Counted from the first letter of the stretch, positions 14,492 to 23,845 are shown. The stretch: DNA of 64,000 nucleotides from Paenibacillus sp. FSL H7-0737 (GCF_000758545.1 NZ_CP009279.1:2914001-2978000); one strand, 5' to 3'. Notes: a model not told the origin generated them from the letters alone. Translations and numbers: made by a program.

Positions 14492-15689
14492 CGAGATAGA
14501 TCGTTGCGGATAATGCCAGTAGGATGATTAGCAGAAGCGATTGCAAACTAAGCAACTGAGGAAAAGAGCTCCATATGGCAGTTACATTAATGGTTCTGTT
14601 TGGTATGGATTGTGAATCAGCGAGCGCAGGCAAAGCGGCTTCACTTATTACTAAAAGTGGTTTCCATAGTAGCAGTGTTAATAAAAAAGCATAAACGCCA
14701 TGCATCAGGCGTACGACAGCATAGGGGAGGAATCGGACATTTGCTTGTTTAAGCAACGTCAGCACCTGTAGCTGCGCGCAGAGCCCGCTCCAGCCTAGTG
14801 CAGCAGAGAGAAAGGCCAAGCCTAGTACACCTGATGCTCCGGCTCCGATGCTCGAGAGCCCTTTGCTTATAGCGTCGGCTCCTAAATGAATCTCGAGCAA
14901 GCTCGCTGGCAGAGCGGCTGGCAATGCAGGAAGTACCGTAGTTATGATATTGATGACCACGGCGAACATAATCATGTAACCGCCCACAACCATCAAATTT
15001 TGTACCGCTGTAGCTACTGACTCCCCAAGAAGTCTACCGAAGCTTCGGCCATCTCTTGATCTGGCTTCAGTGGCTGCAAATTGGACACGACTATATAAAG
15101 AAGGTCGTTTGGTATTCGTGCGTTCCTTTACAGAAGGCTGCGGATTGTCTAGCCGGCCATTTAAAAGAGCGTCTGTATAACTGGCCAGAAGTCCTGAAAC
15201 CCAGTGGATAGCAAGTAGAAAGTAACCTGCTGTAGGACTATGTAGGAAAGCTACACCAATCACAATGAGCAGGGTTACTGGACTGGCGAAATGCGTAAGT
15301 GAAGCAAGACGAGCGGCTTCCTTGTCCGAAATGCTGCCCTGCCTATGAAGCTGCATTACACCTCCGGCCCCGCCGGGGAATCCAGCGGTGATCCCAAGCG
15401 CCAAAGTCCAACCACTCGCGCCAGGTAGTCGAAAGACCTTTTTCATCAATGGTTCCAGGAGCACTCCGAAACCATGTACGAAGCCCGAAGCGGTTAGCAT
15501 CTCAGACAACATCAAGAAGGGTAGAAGTGCAGGGAATACGAGTGTCCACCAGAGCTTTAACCCTTGGAGAGAAGCCTCGAAAGAGCTTTCTGGTGAGATG
15601 ATGATGGCAATGGCTAACAGGATTGCGATCACCCCAGATAAAAAAGGTGTGGAGCGACTAGCTAGCCGGCGTATTTTAATATTGTTCAT
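14463..15689 (-). CDS. ylbJ: sporulation integral membrane protein YlbJ
   Basis: ATG 15689 has AAGAGGTG 9 bases upstream; a GTG at 15701 is part of that site. The 408-aa product has about eight hydrophobic segments and the nucleoside-recognition (Gate) signature GLKLWWTLVFPALLPFLMLSEML near the N-terminus and GFPGGAGGVMQLHRQG in the middle. In B. subtilis YlbJ is under sigma-E control and needed for spore cortex formation, which is family knowledge. It is convergent with coaD and divergent from the ylbL protease gene, as in Bacillus. Confidence 0.9.
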   Translation of the reverse strand: MNNIKIRRLASRSTPFLSGVIAILLAIAIIISPESSFEASLQGLKLWWTLVFPALLPFLMLSEMLTASGFVHGFGVLLEPLMKKVFRLPGASGWTLALGITAGFPGGAGGVMQLHRQGSISDKEAARLASLTHFASPVTLLIVIGVAFLHSPTAGYFLLAIHWVSGLLASYTDALLNGRLDNPQPSVKERTNTKRPSLYSRVQFAATEARSRDGRSFGRLLGESVATAVQNLMVVGGYMIMFAVVINIITTVLPALPAALPASLLEIHLGADAISKGLSSIGAGASGVLGLAFLSAALGWSGLCAQLQVLTLLKQANVRFLPYAVVRLMHGVYAFLLTLLLWKPLLVISEAALPALADSQSIPNRTINVTAIWSSFPQLLSLQSLLLIILLALSATIYLVSAFRHRLD

Positions 15690-15841
15690 TTCTAGAATCA
15701 CCTCTTCATAACTTAAGGCATAGCGGATGTGTTATCAATTTATGCAGAGTAGACAACCATCATGCCAAACCACTAGTCGAAGCGGTAATGAAGTTCAAAC
15801 ATTCAACTCCTAATTGTGCCGTGGGAAAGAAGGGAAGAGTA

Positions 15842-16879
15842 GTGAAGCAGTTGAAGCATCGGCCGGGATTCCGTGCCACAGCTTACCTCTTTACGTTTGT
15901 AGTTATCGTGTATGTATTTGTTTTTATGAACACCCCGTACATTGTATATCAACCGGGTAGTGCCTCTGAAGTTGCCCCTATGATTAAAGTGGAAAATGCT
16001 GATCCAGCTGAAGAAGGAACCTTCATGATGACTACAGTATCTGCTAGTTACGCTAATGTGGCGTTACTGGTCGCCTCTGTTTTTAACTCCAATTCAGAGG
16101 TTGTGCGGAAAGAAACACGGTTAGGAGATAAGTCTGAAGATGAGTATGCTGCGGAGCAGGTTTTTTATATGAACAGCTCGCAATCTTACTCCGTTCAGGC
16201 GGCCTATCATGCTGCAGGAATTCCGTATGAGGATGTTGTGGATTATTTGTATGTTTTTTCAGTTCCGGTTGCCAGTAATAAAGGACAATTCCAGCCGGGT
16301 GACAGAATCATAAGTGTAGAAGGCCAGAAGGTACCCGATCCAGAAGCACTTTCTGCTTTACTTTCAACCAAAAAAATCGGTGATCAGGTCGCTGTTGTTT
16401 TACAAAGAAACGGTAAGGAAGTAAAGGAACAAGTGACACTTGTCGAGATCAAAGATAAAGAAGGTTCTGCAGTCCGACCTGGTTTTGGAGTCACTATAGC
16501 CGCAGTTCAAAAGGTAAAACCTAAAGAACAAGGCAAAGCGGTCAGCTTTGTGGATACGAATGTTGGTGGACCTTCTGCAGGACTGATGTTCACTATGGAG
16601 ATTTACAACCGGCTTACGCCTGGTGATTTAACCAAAGGTCATAGGGTTGCAGGAACGGGCACGATCGACGCTGAGGGTGTGGTTGGTGCTATCGGTGGAG
16701 TGAAGCATAAGATTGTTGCTGCGGATCGAGAAGGGGCGGAGATTTTTTTCGTTCCTGTTAAGAATTACGACGAAGCCAAAACGAAAGCTGATAAAATCGG
16801 CACATCTATGAAGTTGGTACCCGTATCGACACTGGATGAAGCACTGAAGTATATGGAGGAACTACCGGTCAAACCATGA
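15842..16879 (+). CDS. ylbL: YlbL-type membrane-anchored Lon-like protease with PDZ domain
   Basis: I choose GTG 15842 (345 aa): AGAAGGG is 7 bases upstream and the length matches B. subtilis YlbL, while the in-frame ATG at 15788 has a poor site. There is one transmembrane segment at about residues 14-33, a PDZ domain at about 125-200 (GDRIISVEGQKVPDPEAL) and a Lon-type proteolytic domain at about 215-340. Catalytic Ser is in GGPSAGLMF and catalytic Lys in GGVKHKI. It faces outside and probably processes membrane or secreted substrates. The 3' end overlaps the convergent tmcAL by 11 bases. Confidence 0.9.
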   Translation: MKQLKHRPGFRATAYLFTFVVIVYVFVFMNTPYIVYQPGSASEVAPMIKVENADPAEEGTFMMTTVSASYANVALLVASVFNSNSEVVRKETRLGDKSEDEYAAEQVFYMNSSQSYSVQAAYHAAGIPYEDVVDYLYVFSVPVASNKGQFQPGDRIISVEGQKVPDPEALSALLSTKKIGDQVAVVLQRNGKEVKEQVTLVEIKDKEGSAVRPGFGVTIAAVQKVKPKEQGKAVSFVDTNVGGPSAGLMFTMEIYNRLTPGDLTKGHRVAGTGTIDAEGVVGAIGGVKHKIVAADREGAEIFFVPVKNYDEAKTKADKIGTSMKLVPVSTLDEALKYMEELPVKP

Positions 16880-18107
16880 CCGGAGGTTCCAAATAATCGC
16901 GATACAGATCGGTTCTGTGCGGTTCTCGAAAAGCTCCTGCGAAAGCAGACGCGGCTTGAAGGTCTCGTTCAAGTTGTGGATGGGAGCACAGTGACGGCCG
17001 CATGATGATGGGTAAGGTTGCTTTTTGTTTCATCTCTTTAAGGAGAACTCGTCCACTTTCTCTAAAACCAAGGATTCGAATATATCCGGGCCCCTCCGCT
17101 AGTACAGAAGGGGTCATTTCTTCCTTTGTATGATTTAGCAAAATGTGCAGTAGTAGACGTTGCAGTCGTGTATGCGTATAACGCTTGCTCTTAAGGGCTT
17201 GAAGCAAACCCGAGATAGAGAATTGCTCAAGATCGGGCATAAGGCGAAGGATTCTATTCTCCAAGCCTTCATTCATGTCTTGGATGGTTCGTAGCTCGGC
17301 AGCGGTACGTGTAGAGAGCAGGTGACGGAGGGGACCTCGGAAATGCTCCAATTCCAGAGGACCTCTACCTGCTGCATGCTCTCTTTCTAATATGGACACG
17401 CTATAATCCGGCATGTATGCTGCTGGAGAGCCGCCTTCTTGCAGCAGCTTGCGAATAGCAGTGGCGCTTGCGATCGATGAGTCAACTTGCAAAGGATCAT
17501 GGAATCCGGCTGCCGTTCGCGGAACGGTTAGCGGCTCGATCTTGCTATTTAGCCGCTGCAAGGCGATGAGATAATGCAAGCCAAGGCTGTTATTCGGCTG
17601 ACGCAGCAACTCGCCAGCATCGCCGGGACTCTCCTCTTCATGGAGAGTCCCTTCAAAGGCCACCGCCGCCGCTGCGCTGTACGCGGCGGGGAAGCTCGCT
17701 CCGAGCGCCATGCGGCGGCGGATCTCGCTCTGAAGTTCGCTGCTTTCCTCTGCCAGATACCTGGCCAGAGGAAGCAGCGAACCCAAAGTGCCGGCTTCGG
17801 AGCCGAAGCACAAGCTGTCCACGACTCCGGTCGCTTCCAGCAGTGCAACTGCTCCGAAGGCGAACCATTCTGCCGGCTGTACAGCATAGGCCACCGGCAG
17901 CTCAATGACGAGGTCGGCGCCCATTCGTAGCGCCATCTCTGTCCGGGCTTGCTTGCTTACCGCCGCCGGCTCGCCGCGCTGAGTAAAGGGACCGCTCATG
18001 ACGACGATGGCGCGCTCAGCGCCAGATAGTCTTTTGGCTTCGGTGAAGTGATGGACATGTCCGTTATGTAATGGATTGTATTCTGCTATTATTCCAACTG
18101 TTGTCAC
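16869..18107 (-). CDS. tmcAL: tRNA(Met) cytidine acetate ligase TmcAL
   Basis: This 412-aa protein starts MTTVGIIAEYNPLHNGHVHH, the nucleotidyltransferase HxGH motif of the YlbM/TmcAL family, which forms N4-acetylcytidine at the wobble position of elongator tRNA-Met using acetate and ATP. Other family segments are VVMSGPFTQRGEPA, GADLVIELP and FGSEAG. The stretch encoded by about 17560-17990 is much richer in G+C than the rest and Ala-rich. It stays in frame and no residue is obviously missing. Upstream it diverges from the yceD-rpmF operon. Confidence 0.93.
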   Translation of the reverse strand: MTTVGIIAEYNPLHNGHVHHFTEAKRLSGAERAIVVMSGPFTQRGEPAAVSKQARTEMALRMGADLVIELPVAYAVQPAEWFAFGAVALLEATGVVDSLCFGSEAGTLGSLLPLARYLAEESSELQSEIRRRMALGASFPAAYSAAAAVAFEGTLHEEESPGDAGELLRQPNNSLGLHYLIALQRLNSKIEPLTVPRTAAGFHDPLQVDSSIASATAIRKLLQEGGSPAAYMPDYSVSILEREHAAGRGPLELEHFRGPLRHLLSTRTAAELRTIQDMNEGLENRILRLMPDLEQFSISGLLQALKSKRYTHTRLQRLLLHILLNHTKEEMTPSVLAEGPGYIRILGFRESGRVLLKEMKQKATLPIIMRPSLCSHPQLERDLQAASAFAGAFREPHRTDLYRDYLEPPVMV

Positions 18108-18266
18108 TGCTGCTTCCCTCCGTATGTAACCATTATTTAAAATATAAGTGGAGATTAGTAGGATTAATATTTAGAAACTCAGTTCGCATATGCTGTCATT
18201 TTGATTTACACTAATAGTTATATCATAATTCTCTCCAATTCCTGAAACAATATAAAGGGAAAATGG

Positions 18267-18296
18267 TTGACAAAGGTATATAATACTAGGTATAAT
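18267..18296 (+). promoter_or_regulatory. sigma-A promoter of the yceD-rpmF operon
   Basis: A consensus TTGACA (18267-18272) and a consensus TATAAT (18291-18296) are separated by 18 bases, 30 bases before the ATG at 18326. This fits high constitutive expression of a ribosomal protein operon. Confidence 0.85.
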
Positions 18297-18325
18297 AAAT
18301 TTTGTTTGTTTGGGAGTGATAAGTT

Positions 18326-18838
18326 ATGCAGATTCACTTTCGCAAATTAGCGAATGCCGACGAACCGTTACATATTCACGATGTTGTGGATGTCAGCGAG
18401 GTAGTCAAAGGGCGCAAGGATATTCTAGCTGTTGCTCCGCTCTCAGTGGACCTTAAAGCGCTGCCCGCGGGAACCGATTGTGTGAACGTGGTGGGAAAAC
18501 TGAGTGGAGATGTGGACATGTTATGTTCACGTTGTCTCACGGAGGTCAAAAGTGATTTGAACATTCCTTTTGCTGAGACTTTCAAGTGGCTAAAGCAGCC
18601 AGTTCTTCCAGATGATGACGAAGATGAGGAACTCATTTACGTCAAGGATGAGGTTGTGGATCTTATTCCTTATGTGGAAGAAAATTTCGTACTGCACTTA
18701 CCGGATTCGGTATTGTGCAAGGCAGACTGTCTTGGTCTTTGTCAGAAATGCGGACAGAACTTGAACGAAGGCACCTGCAGTTGCGACAACACAGTGATCG
18801 ATCCTCGACTCGCTGGGTTGAAAGACTTTTTCAAATGA
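18326..18838 (+). CDS. YceD/DUF177 family protein
   Basis: This 170-aa protein of the YceD (DUF177) family is nearly always encoded just before rpmF. A central CSRCL motif and a C-terminal cluster (CKADCLGLCQKCGQNLNEGTCSC) could bind a metal. YceD homologues in bacteria and plants are tied to 23S rRNA maturation; the mechanism here is inference. GGGAGTGAT precedes the ATG. The rpmF gene follows after 69 bases. Confidence 0.88.
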   Translation: MQIHFRKLANADEPLHIHDVVDVSEVVKGRKDILAVAPLSVDLKALPAGTDCVNVVGKLSGDVDMLCSRCLTEVKSDLNIPFAETFKWLKQPVLPDDDEDEELIYVKDEVVDLIPYVEENFVLHLPDSVLCKADCLGLCQKCGQNLNEGTCSCDNTVIDPRLAGLKDFFK

Positions 18839-18907
18839 AACATTACAACAAAACACATTCTGCTCTGAGGAGCAGGCTGACAGAAATATCACAAGGAGGT
18901 GGAACAC

Positions 18908-19081
18908 ATGGCAGTACCACAACGTAGAACGTCTAAAACACGCCGTGACAAACGTCGCACCCACTTTAAGTTGGTTGTGCCGGGCATGGTGAAATGCGAA
19001 CAATGCGGAGAGTTGAAATTGGCTCACCACGTATGTAAAGTTTGCGGAACTTACAAAGCAAGAGAAATCATCAAACAATAG
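18908..19081 (+). CDS. rpmF: 50S ribosomal protein L32
   Basis: The 57-aa product begins [19 protein letters not shown] and carries a zinc ribbon ([18 protein letters not shown]) of the four-cysteine C+ type. AGGAGG is 6 bases before the ATG. The reading frame upstream of the ATG is not part of the gene. A perfect terminator follows. Confidence 0.97.
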   Translation: MAVPQRRTSKTRRDKRRTHFKLVVPGMVKCEQCGELKLAHHVCKVCGTYKAREIIKQ

Positions 19082-19091
19082 TTTCGGAATA

Positions 19092-19128
19092 AATAGTACT
19101 TCACTATCGGTGAAGTACTATTTTTTTT
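19092..19128 (+). terminator. intrinsic terminator of rpmF
   Basis: AATAGTACTTCAC pairs with GTGAAGTACTATT around TATCG and is followed by eight Ts. The stem is perfect over 13 bp. Confidence 0.93.
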
Positions 19129-19129
19129 G

Positions 19130-19225
19130 AAATATAAGAATATATAAGTTTCACGCTATACATTATCCTTATATTTTTTGCATAAACGCTTACCGTCTAT
19201 TAGGGACGCTGAGGCGTTTATGCTT
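19130..19225. repeat. double-hairpin repeat element, copy A
   Basis: The 96-bp element has two parts. The first is AAATATAAG ... CTTATATTT, a 9-bp stem with an inner loop. The second is GCATAAACGC ... GCGTTTATGC, a 10-bp perfect stem with TTACCGTC/GGACG inside. It is about 75-80 percent identical by eye to copies B (19372) and C (23846). It lies between the rpmF terminator and the FapR box. Confidence 0.85.
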
Positions 19226-19290
19226 ATCCAAACATAAGCCGCCCAGAAGTCAATGCTTTATTTTTGGTGCGGCATGCTTTATACTACATA

Positions 19291-19307
19291 TTAGTACCTG
19301 GTTCTAA
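19291..19307 (+). promoter_or_regulatory. FapR operator in the fapR promoter
   Basis: TTAGTACCTGGTTCTAA matches the known FapR box (TTAGTACCTRGTACTAA type) in 16 of 17 positions. It starts 5-6 bases after TATACT (19280-19285), so it covers the likely transcription start. FapR bound here would repress fapR-plsX-fabH-fabD-fabG until malonyl-CoA releases it. Confidence 0.85.
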
Positions 19308-19371
19308 ATAATGTTTGAGGTTATTTGACCTAATATAACAGCGGCCATTCAAGCGGCCGAATGCTTTCTTT

Positions 19372-19470
19372 AAAATATAAGAAAGTATAAGTTATGCACC
19401 TATACTTGATGTCTTATATTTCTCGCTTAAACGCTTATCGTCCATAAGGACACCGAAGGCGTTTATGCTT
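19372..19470. repeat. double-hairpin repeat element, copy B
   Basis: The 99-bp copy lies between the FapR box and fapR, so it is inside the 5' untranslated RNA. The first hairpin is AAATATAAGA with outer and inner (AAGTATA/TATACTT) stems. The second is TTAAACGCTTATCGTCC ... GGCGTTTATG. It ends about 10 bases before the AGGAGG of fapR. Confidence 0.85.
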
Positions 19471-19504
19471 GGCACGTGCCAGGAGGTGAGCCGCAATCGA
19501 GCGG

Positions 19505-20101
19505 ATGTCCAAGAAAGAACGTCAGCAACAGCTGCTACATATAATCGCAGGTAATCCTTTTGTAACGGATCGGGAGTTGACTCGTCAGCTAAAAGTTAGC
19601 ATTCAGACGATTCGGTTAGACCGAATGGAGCTGGGGATACCGGAACTGCGTGAACGAATGAAGCAAATGGCAGAGCACTCCTATGATCAGGTGCGCTCTT
19701 TGCCTGCGGATGAAGTCATCGGAGACATTGTGGATTTACAATTGGACAAGAGTGGGATTTCGATATTTGAGATTCGCGAAGACCATGTGTTCTCTAGAAA
19801 TGGGATCGCTCGTGGTCACTATGTGTTTGCTCAAGCGAACTCGCTTGCGGTTGCCGTAATCAACGATGAAATTGCTCTGACCGCTTCAGCCGATATACGT
19901 TTTGTACGCACAGTTCAGCTAGGTGAGAAGTGTATTGCCAAAGCACAGGTGCGGTCACTCGCCGGTAGGGGTGGCAAAGCAGAGGTGGACGTATTCACCT
20001 ATGTCGGAGAAGAACTAGTGTTTCAGGGCCATTTTATAGTGTATCGGTCCGCAAATGATGAACACAGTGAAGGGGGTAACCATAGTGCTGATCGCCATTG
20101 A
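19505..20101 (+). CDS. fapR: fatty-acid and phospholipid synthesis repressor FapR
   Basis: This 198-aa protein has a DeoR-like HTH at residues about 1-55 (DRELTRQLKVSIQTIRLDRMELGIPELRERM) and a hot-dog fold malonyl-CoA-binding domain after about 75 (NGIARGHYVFAQANSLAVAV, VYRSAN). Start choice is uneasy. The strong AGGAGGTGA (19481-19489) is 19 bases from the only ATG in frame, and the nearest codon at standard spacing is ATC 19496, after an in-frame TGA at 19487. The gene has its own operator 200 bases upstream and overlaps plsX by 17 bases. Confidence 0.93.
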   Translation: MSKKERQQQLLHIIAGNPFVTDRELTRQLKVSIQTIRLDRMELGIPELRERMKQMAEHSYDQVRSLPADEVIGDIVDLQLDKSGISIFEIREDHVFSRNGIARGHYVFAQANSLAVAVINDEIALTASADIRFVRTVQLGEKCIAKAQVRSLAGRGGKAEVDVFTYVGEELVFQGHFIVYRSANDEHSEGGNHSADRH

Positions 20102-21074
20102 TGCCATGGGCGGGGACAACGCTCCTGAATGTAATGTCGAGGGGGCGTTGTCCGCGGCCGCGGAATGGAAAGATACGCAGATTGTGCTCGTTGGTGACGA
20201 AGCCAGATTAGAGCCACTACTCAAAGACAAGCCATCTAATCTGACAATACGTCATGCAGGAGACGTCATTGGTTCTGATGAAGAGCCGGTTAAGGCAGTT
20301 CGTCGTAAAAAAGACTCATCCATGGTTGTAGCTGGACGAATGGTGCGTGAAGGTGAAGCAGATGCTATGATTTCGTCGGGTAACACGGGTGCGCTAATGA
20401 CCACAGGACTCCTCGTAGTTGGCCGGATGCAGGGAATTGAACGTCCTGCACTGGCGCCTATGATTCCAACGCTTGACGATGTTGGCGTACTGGCTCTTGA
20501 TCTTGGTGCTAACATGGATGCGAAGCCTGAACATCTGGTACAATATGCGCTGATGGGCAGCATTTACCGGAGCAAGGTTCATGGTATTGCTAAGCCGCGT
20601 GTGGGACTTCTGAATGTAGGGACGGAGCCTGGAAAGGGTAACGAACTGACGAAAGAAGCTTATCCGCTGCTTGAGAACTTGCCAGGTATTCATTTTATCG
20701 GTAATGTTGAGGCACGTGACGTACTGACAGGGAATTGCGATGTGCTTGTCTGCGATGGATTTGCCGGTAATATTTTGCTGAAGTCTCTTGAGGGTACGGC
20801 GGGCGCTTTGTTCTCTTTGCTCAAGGAGCAATTTAGTCGTTCCCTGAAGACTAAGCTTGGCGCGGCTATGCTGATGCCGGAGCTTAGAGCTTTAAAGGGT
20901 AAAATGGATTACAAAGAGCACGGTGGTGCACCACTACTCGGTCTTAGCGGATTGGTAGTGAAGGGCCACGGATCTTCTGACGGAAATGCAGTTAAGAATG
21001 CGGTAAGACAAGCGCGGATTGCTCTACAAGCCGATCTTGTGCCAAGTATATCCAAGGAAATTAGCGGGAAGTGA
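20085..21074 (+). CDS. plsX: phosphate acyltransferase PlsX
   Basis: GTG 20085 with AGGGGG 8 bases upstream gives MLIAIDAMGGDNAP, the invariant family start (329 aa). The earlier ATG at 20055 is inside fapR without a site. PlsX makes acyl-phosphate from acyl-ACP for PlsY in phosphatidate synthesis. Family segments are SSGNTGALM, ALDLGANMD, LLNVGTEPGKGN and DGFAGNILLKS. Overlap with fapR and near contact with fabH indicate one operon. Confidence 0.95.
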   Translation: MLIAIDAMGGDNAPECNVEGALSAAAEWKDTQIVLVGDEARLEPLLKDKPSNLTIRHAGDVIGSDEEPVKAVRRKKDSSMVVAGRMVREGEADAMISSGNTGALMTTGLLVVGRMQGIERPALAPMIPTLDDVGVLALDLGANMDAKPEHLVQYALMGSIYRSKVHGIAKPRVGLLNVGTEPGKGNELTKEAYPLLENLPGIHFIGNVEARDVLTGNCDVLVCDGFAGNILLKSLEGTAGALFSLLKEQFSRSLKTKLGAAMLMPELRALKGKMDYKEHGGAPLLGLSGLVVKGHGSSDGNAVKNAVRQARIALQADLVPSISKEISGK

Positions 21075-21082
21075 GTGACGAC

Positions 21083-22072
21083 ATGAGACAGTTGCGACCG
21101 GTTGGAATTATAGGAACTGGCAAATATGTACCTGAGAAAATATTGACAAATAGCGATCTGGAAAAAATAGTGGAGACTAACGATGAGTGGATCGTCAGTC
21201 GGACAGGCATCCGCGAGAGACATATTGCTGCGCCTCACGAGGCAACTTCTGATCTAGCGTATGAAGCAGCACTCAAGGCACTTGATTCCGCTGGAATGAA
21301 AGCCGAAGATTTGGATCTTATTATTATTGCAACAGTAACACCTGATAGTGCTTTCCCTTCTACAGCCTGTATTTTACAGGATAAGCTGGGTGCTAAAGGC
21401 GCTGCGGCTTTTGACTTGTCAGCAGCCTGCTCTGGTTTTGTATACAGCTTAGCTACTGCGGTTGGCTTTATTCAGAACGGAATGTACAACAATGCACTTA
21501 TTATAGGTGCGGATACTTTATCCCGCATCACAGATTATACAGATCGCAATACTTGTGTCTTGTTTGGTGATGGAGCAGGTGCAGTTATCATTGGTGAGGT
21601 TCCGGAAGGTCGTGGTTTCCAATCCTTTGATCTGGGTGCTGAAGGCTCTGGAGGGAACTTGCTTAAGCTAGAAGCCGGCGGTTCGCGCTTGCCTGCCTCT
21701 CAGCAAACCGTTGAAGATAAGAAGCATTTCATTTATATGAATGGCCGTGAAGTCTTTAAATTTGCTGTTCGTGTAATGGGCTCAGCTACAGAACGTGTGC
21801 TTACTAAAGCTGGTCTGGGTAAGGAAGATATCGATTTGTTCGTACCTCACCAAGCGAATATTCGTATCATTCAATCCGCTATGCAGCGTCTTGATTTGCC
21901 ACCAGAGAAATGTGTAATCAATGTTGATAAATATGCCAATACTTCGGCTGCCTCCATTCCACTTGCGCTTGTTGAAGCGGCGGAAGAAGGACGTATGAAA
22001 GAAGGCGACACCGTCCTGATGGTTGGATTCGGCGGGGGCTTGACTTGGGGCGCATCTGTGTTGATCTGGTAA
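21083..22072 (+). CDS. fabH: 3-oxoacyl-ACP synthase III FabH
   Basis: ATG 21083 has GGAAGTGAG at plausible spacing; a GTG at 21071 is too close to it. The 329-aa condensing enzyme starts fatty-acid synthesis from acyl-CoA and malonyl-ACP. The catalytic triad is visible: Cys in SAACSGF, His in VPHQANIRI and Asn in NVDKYANTSAAS. NTCVLFGDGAGAVII is conserved. Choice of branched or straight primer cannot be read off by eye. It is in the fapR operon, starting 8 bases after plsX ends. Confidence 0.95.
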   Translation: MRQLRPVGIIGTGKYVPEKILTNSDLEKIVETNDEWIVSRTGIRERHIAAPHEATSDLAYEAALKALDSAGMKAEDLDLIIIATVTPDSAFPSTACILQDKLGAKGAAAFDLSAACSGFVYSLATAVGFIQNGMYNNALIIGADTLSRITDYTDRNTCVLFGDGAGAVIIGEVPEGRGFQSFDLGAEGSGGNLLKLEAGGSRLPASQQTVEDKKHFIYMNGREVFKFAVRVMGSATERVLTKAGLGKEDIDLFVPHQANIRIIQSAMQRLDLPPEKCVINVDKYANTSAASIPLALVEAAEEGRMKEGDTVLMVGFGGGLTWGASVLIW

Positions 22073-22109
22073 TAAGCTAAGACCGTTATACGGGAAGGAG
22101 TTCATACTT

Positions 22110-23033
22110 ATGAGTAAAATTGCATTCGTCTTTCCCGGTCAGGGAGCACAAGCAGTTGGAATGGGCAAGGATGTTTATGATGCTCTTCCAAACAGCCGTG
22201 CAGTGTTCGAGAAAGGGGATGAAGTTCTCGGATTTCCACTAAGTAAGCTGATTTTTGAAGGACCGGACAGTGAGTTGAAGCAAACGGTAAACACGCAACC
22301 AGCGCTTCTTACAGCAAGCGTAGCCTATCTTGAAGCTCTACGTGAACAAGGTTTGAAGCCGGATTATGTTGCTGGTCATAGCCTTGGTGAATACAGTGCA
22401 CTAGTAGCTGCGGGTGTGTTGTCATATGAAGATGCTGTAACACTTGTACGCTTGAGAGGTCGTTTCATGGAAGAAGCTGTTCCAGGAGGACAAGGTGCAA
22501 TGGCTGCAGTGCTTGGCGCAGAACGTGAAGCGCTGGCAGCATTATGCCAAACTATCTCTGAAGAGAATGGTGTTGTAGAACTGGCTAACGTTAACTGTCC
22601 TGGTCAGATCGTTGTTTCCGGATCTCAGGAAGGCGTTAATGGTGTTGTGCAGCGTGTTAAAGAAGCTGGTGGCAAGCGGGCAATTCCGCTAGAAGTAAGT
22701 GGACCTTTTCACTCTTCTATGATGAGAGCTGCTGCAGATCGTTTGGCAGAAGAGTTGAAGAAAGTAACCTTCAACACTCCAAATGTACCTGTCATCGTTA
22801 ACGTCACTGCATCACCGGTAACAGATCCCGAAGAAATTCGCGAACTGCTTGTTCGTCAGGTGTATTCTCCTGTGCTTTGGCAAGACAGTATTGAATGGTT
22901 GATTGCGGATGGTGTTGACACTTTTGTTGAGATTGGTTCTGGCAGTGTTCTGGCAGGTCTGATCCGCAAAATAGATAAAACAGTCAAAGTAATCAACATT
23001 AATACACTTGAAAGTGTCCAAACTGTTTTGTAA
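22110..23033 (+). CDS. fabD: malonyl-CoA:ACP transacylase FabD
   Basis: The 307-aa product has FPGQGAQAVGMG near the N-terminus, the nucleophile elbow GHSLGEYSA with Ser91, QPALLTAS and the active-site His in GPFHSSMM. It loads malonyl groups onto ACP. GGAAGGAG precedes the ATG. It is the fourth gene of the FapR operon. Confidence 0.96.
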   Translation: MSKIAFVFPGQGAQAVGMGKDVYDALPNSRAVFEKGDEVLGFPLSKLIFEGPDSELKQTVNTQPALLTASVAYLEALREQGLKPDYVAGHSLGEYSALVAAGVLSYEDAVTLVRLRGRFMEEAVPGGQGAMAAVLGAEREALAALCQTISEENGVVELANVNCPGQIVVSGSQEGVNGVVQRVKEAGGKRAIPLEVSGPFHSSMMRAAADRLAEELKKVTFNTPNVPVIVNVTASPVTDPEEIRELLVRQVYSPVLWQDSIEWLIADGVDTFVEIGSGSVLAGLIRKIDKTVKVININTLESVQTVL

Positions 23034-23085
23034 GAAATGGTTTAACATTTTGACAACAGCATCACGATTGAAAGGGGATTAGACT

Positions 23086-23835
23086 ATGTTTTCAGCATTG
23101 CGGGGCCAAACGGCCCTTGTAACTGGCGGCTCACGTGGCATTGGTCGTAGTATCGCGCTTGCTCTTGCAGAACACGGTGTAAAGGTGGCCGTGAACTATG
23201 CAGGAAGTGAAGCAGCGGCACAGGAGACTGTGGCCCGTATTGTCGAGCTTGGCTCGGAGGGTATTGCACTCCGTGGAGATGTCGGCAATAGTGAACAGGC
23301 CGAGAGCCTTGTGAAAGAGGTTCTTAATACCTGGGGACGTATTGACATTGTTGTCAATAATGCCGGCATTACTAGGGACAACCTGATTATGCGCATGAAA
23401 GAGGAAGAGTTCGATCAAGTGATTGAGACGAATCTGAAAGGTGTGTTTAATTGCCTTAAGGCAGCAACACGTCCGATGATGAAACAGCGCTATGGCCGAA
23501 TCATTAATATTTCCTCGGTTGTGGGCGTGACAGGTAACCCTGGTCAGGCTAATTACTCTGCAGCTAAGGCTGGTGTCATCGGTTTAACGAAGGCATCGGC
23601 TCGGGAGCTTTCTTCGCGGGGCATCACTGTCAACTGTATTGCTCCTGGGTTTATTGATACAGATATGACACGTGAGCTCTCTGAAGAAGTTCGCAGTGAG
23701 CTAGAGAAGGGCATTCCACTAGCTCGCCTTGGGCGTCCGGAAGAAGTAGCTATGACAGTTGTTTTCTTAGCTTCTGAAGGCGCCGCTTATATGACCGGCC
23801 AGACACTACACGTGGATGGCGGGATGTATATGTAA
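23086..23835 (+). CDS. fabG: 3-oxoacyl-ACP reductase FabG
   Basis: This 249-aa short-chain dehydrogenase has cofactor motif [20 protein letters not shown], catalytic Ser in INISSVVG and the YSAAKAG active site. The tail ends [13 protein letters not shown], as FabG proteins do. NADPH preference is suggested by the Arg in the glycine loop. AAAGGGG precedes the ATG. It is followed after 10 bases by the double-hairpin element that separates it from acpP. Confidence 0.95.
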   Translation: MFSALRGQTALVTGGSRGIGRSIALALAEHGVKVAVNYAGSEAAAQETVARIVELGSEGIALRGDVGNSEQAESLVKEVLNTWGRIDIVVNNAGITRDNLIMRMKEEEFDQVIETNLKGVFNCLKAATRPMMKQRYGRIINISSVVGVTGNPGQANYSAAKAGVIGLTKASARELSSRGITVNCIAPGFIDTDMTRELSEEVRSELEKGIPLARLGRPEEVAMTVVFLASEGAAYMTGQTLHVDGGMYM

Positions 23836-23845
23836 TTCTCCTTTG

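Noticed and set aside
17549..17930. Overlapping ORFs inside tmcAL
   Set aside because: Same GC effect; no ribosome binding sites and no recognisable domains.
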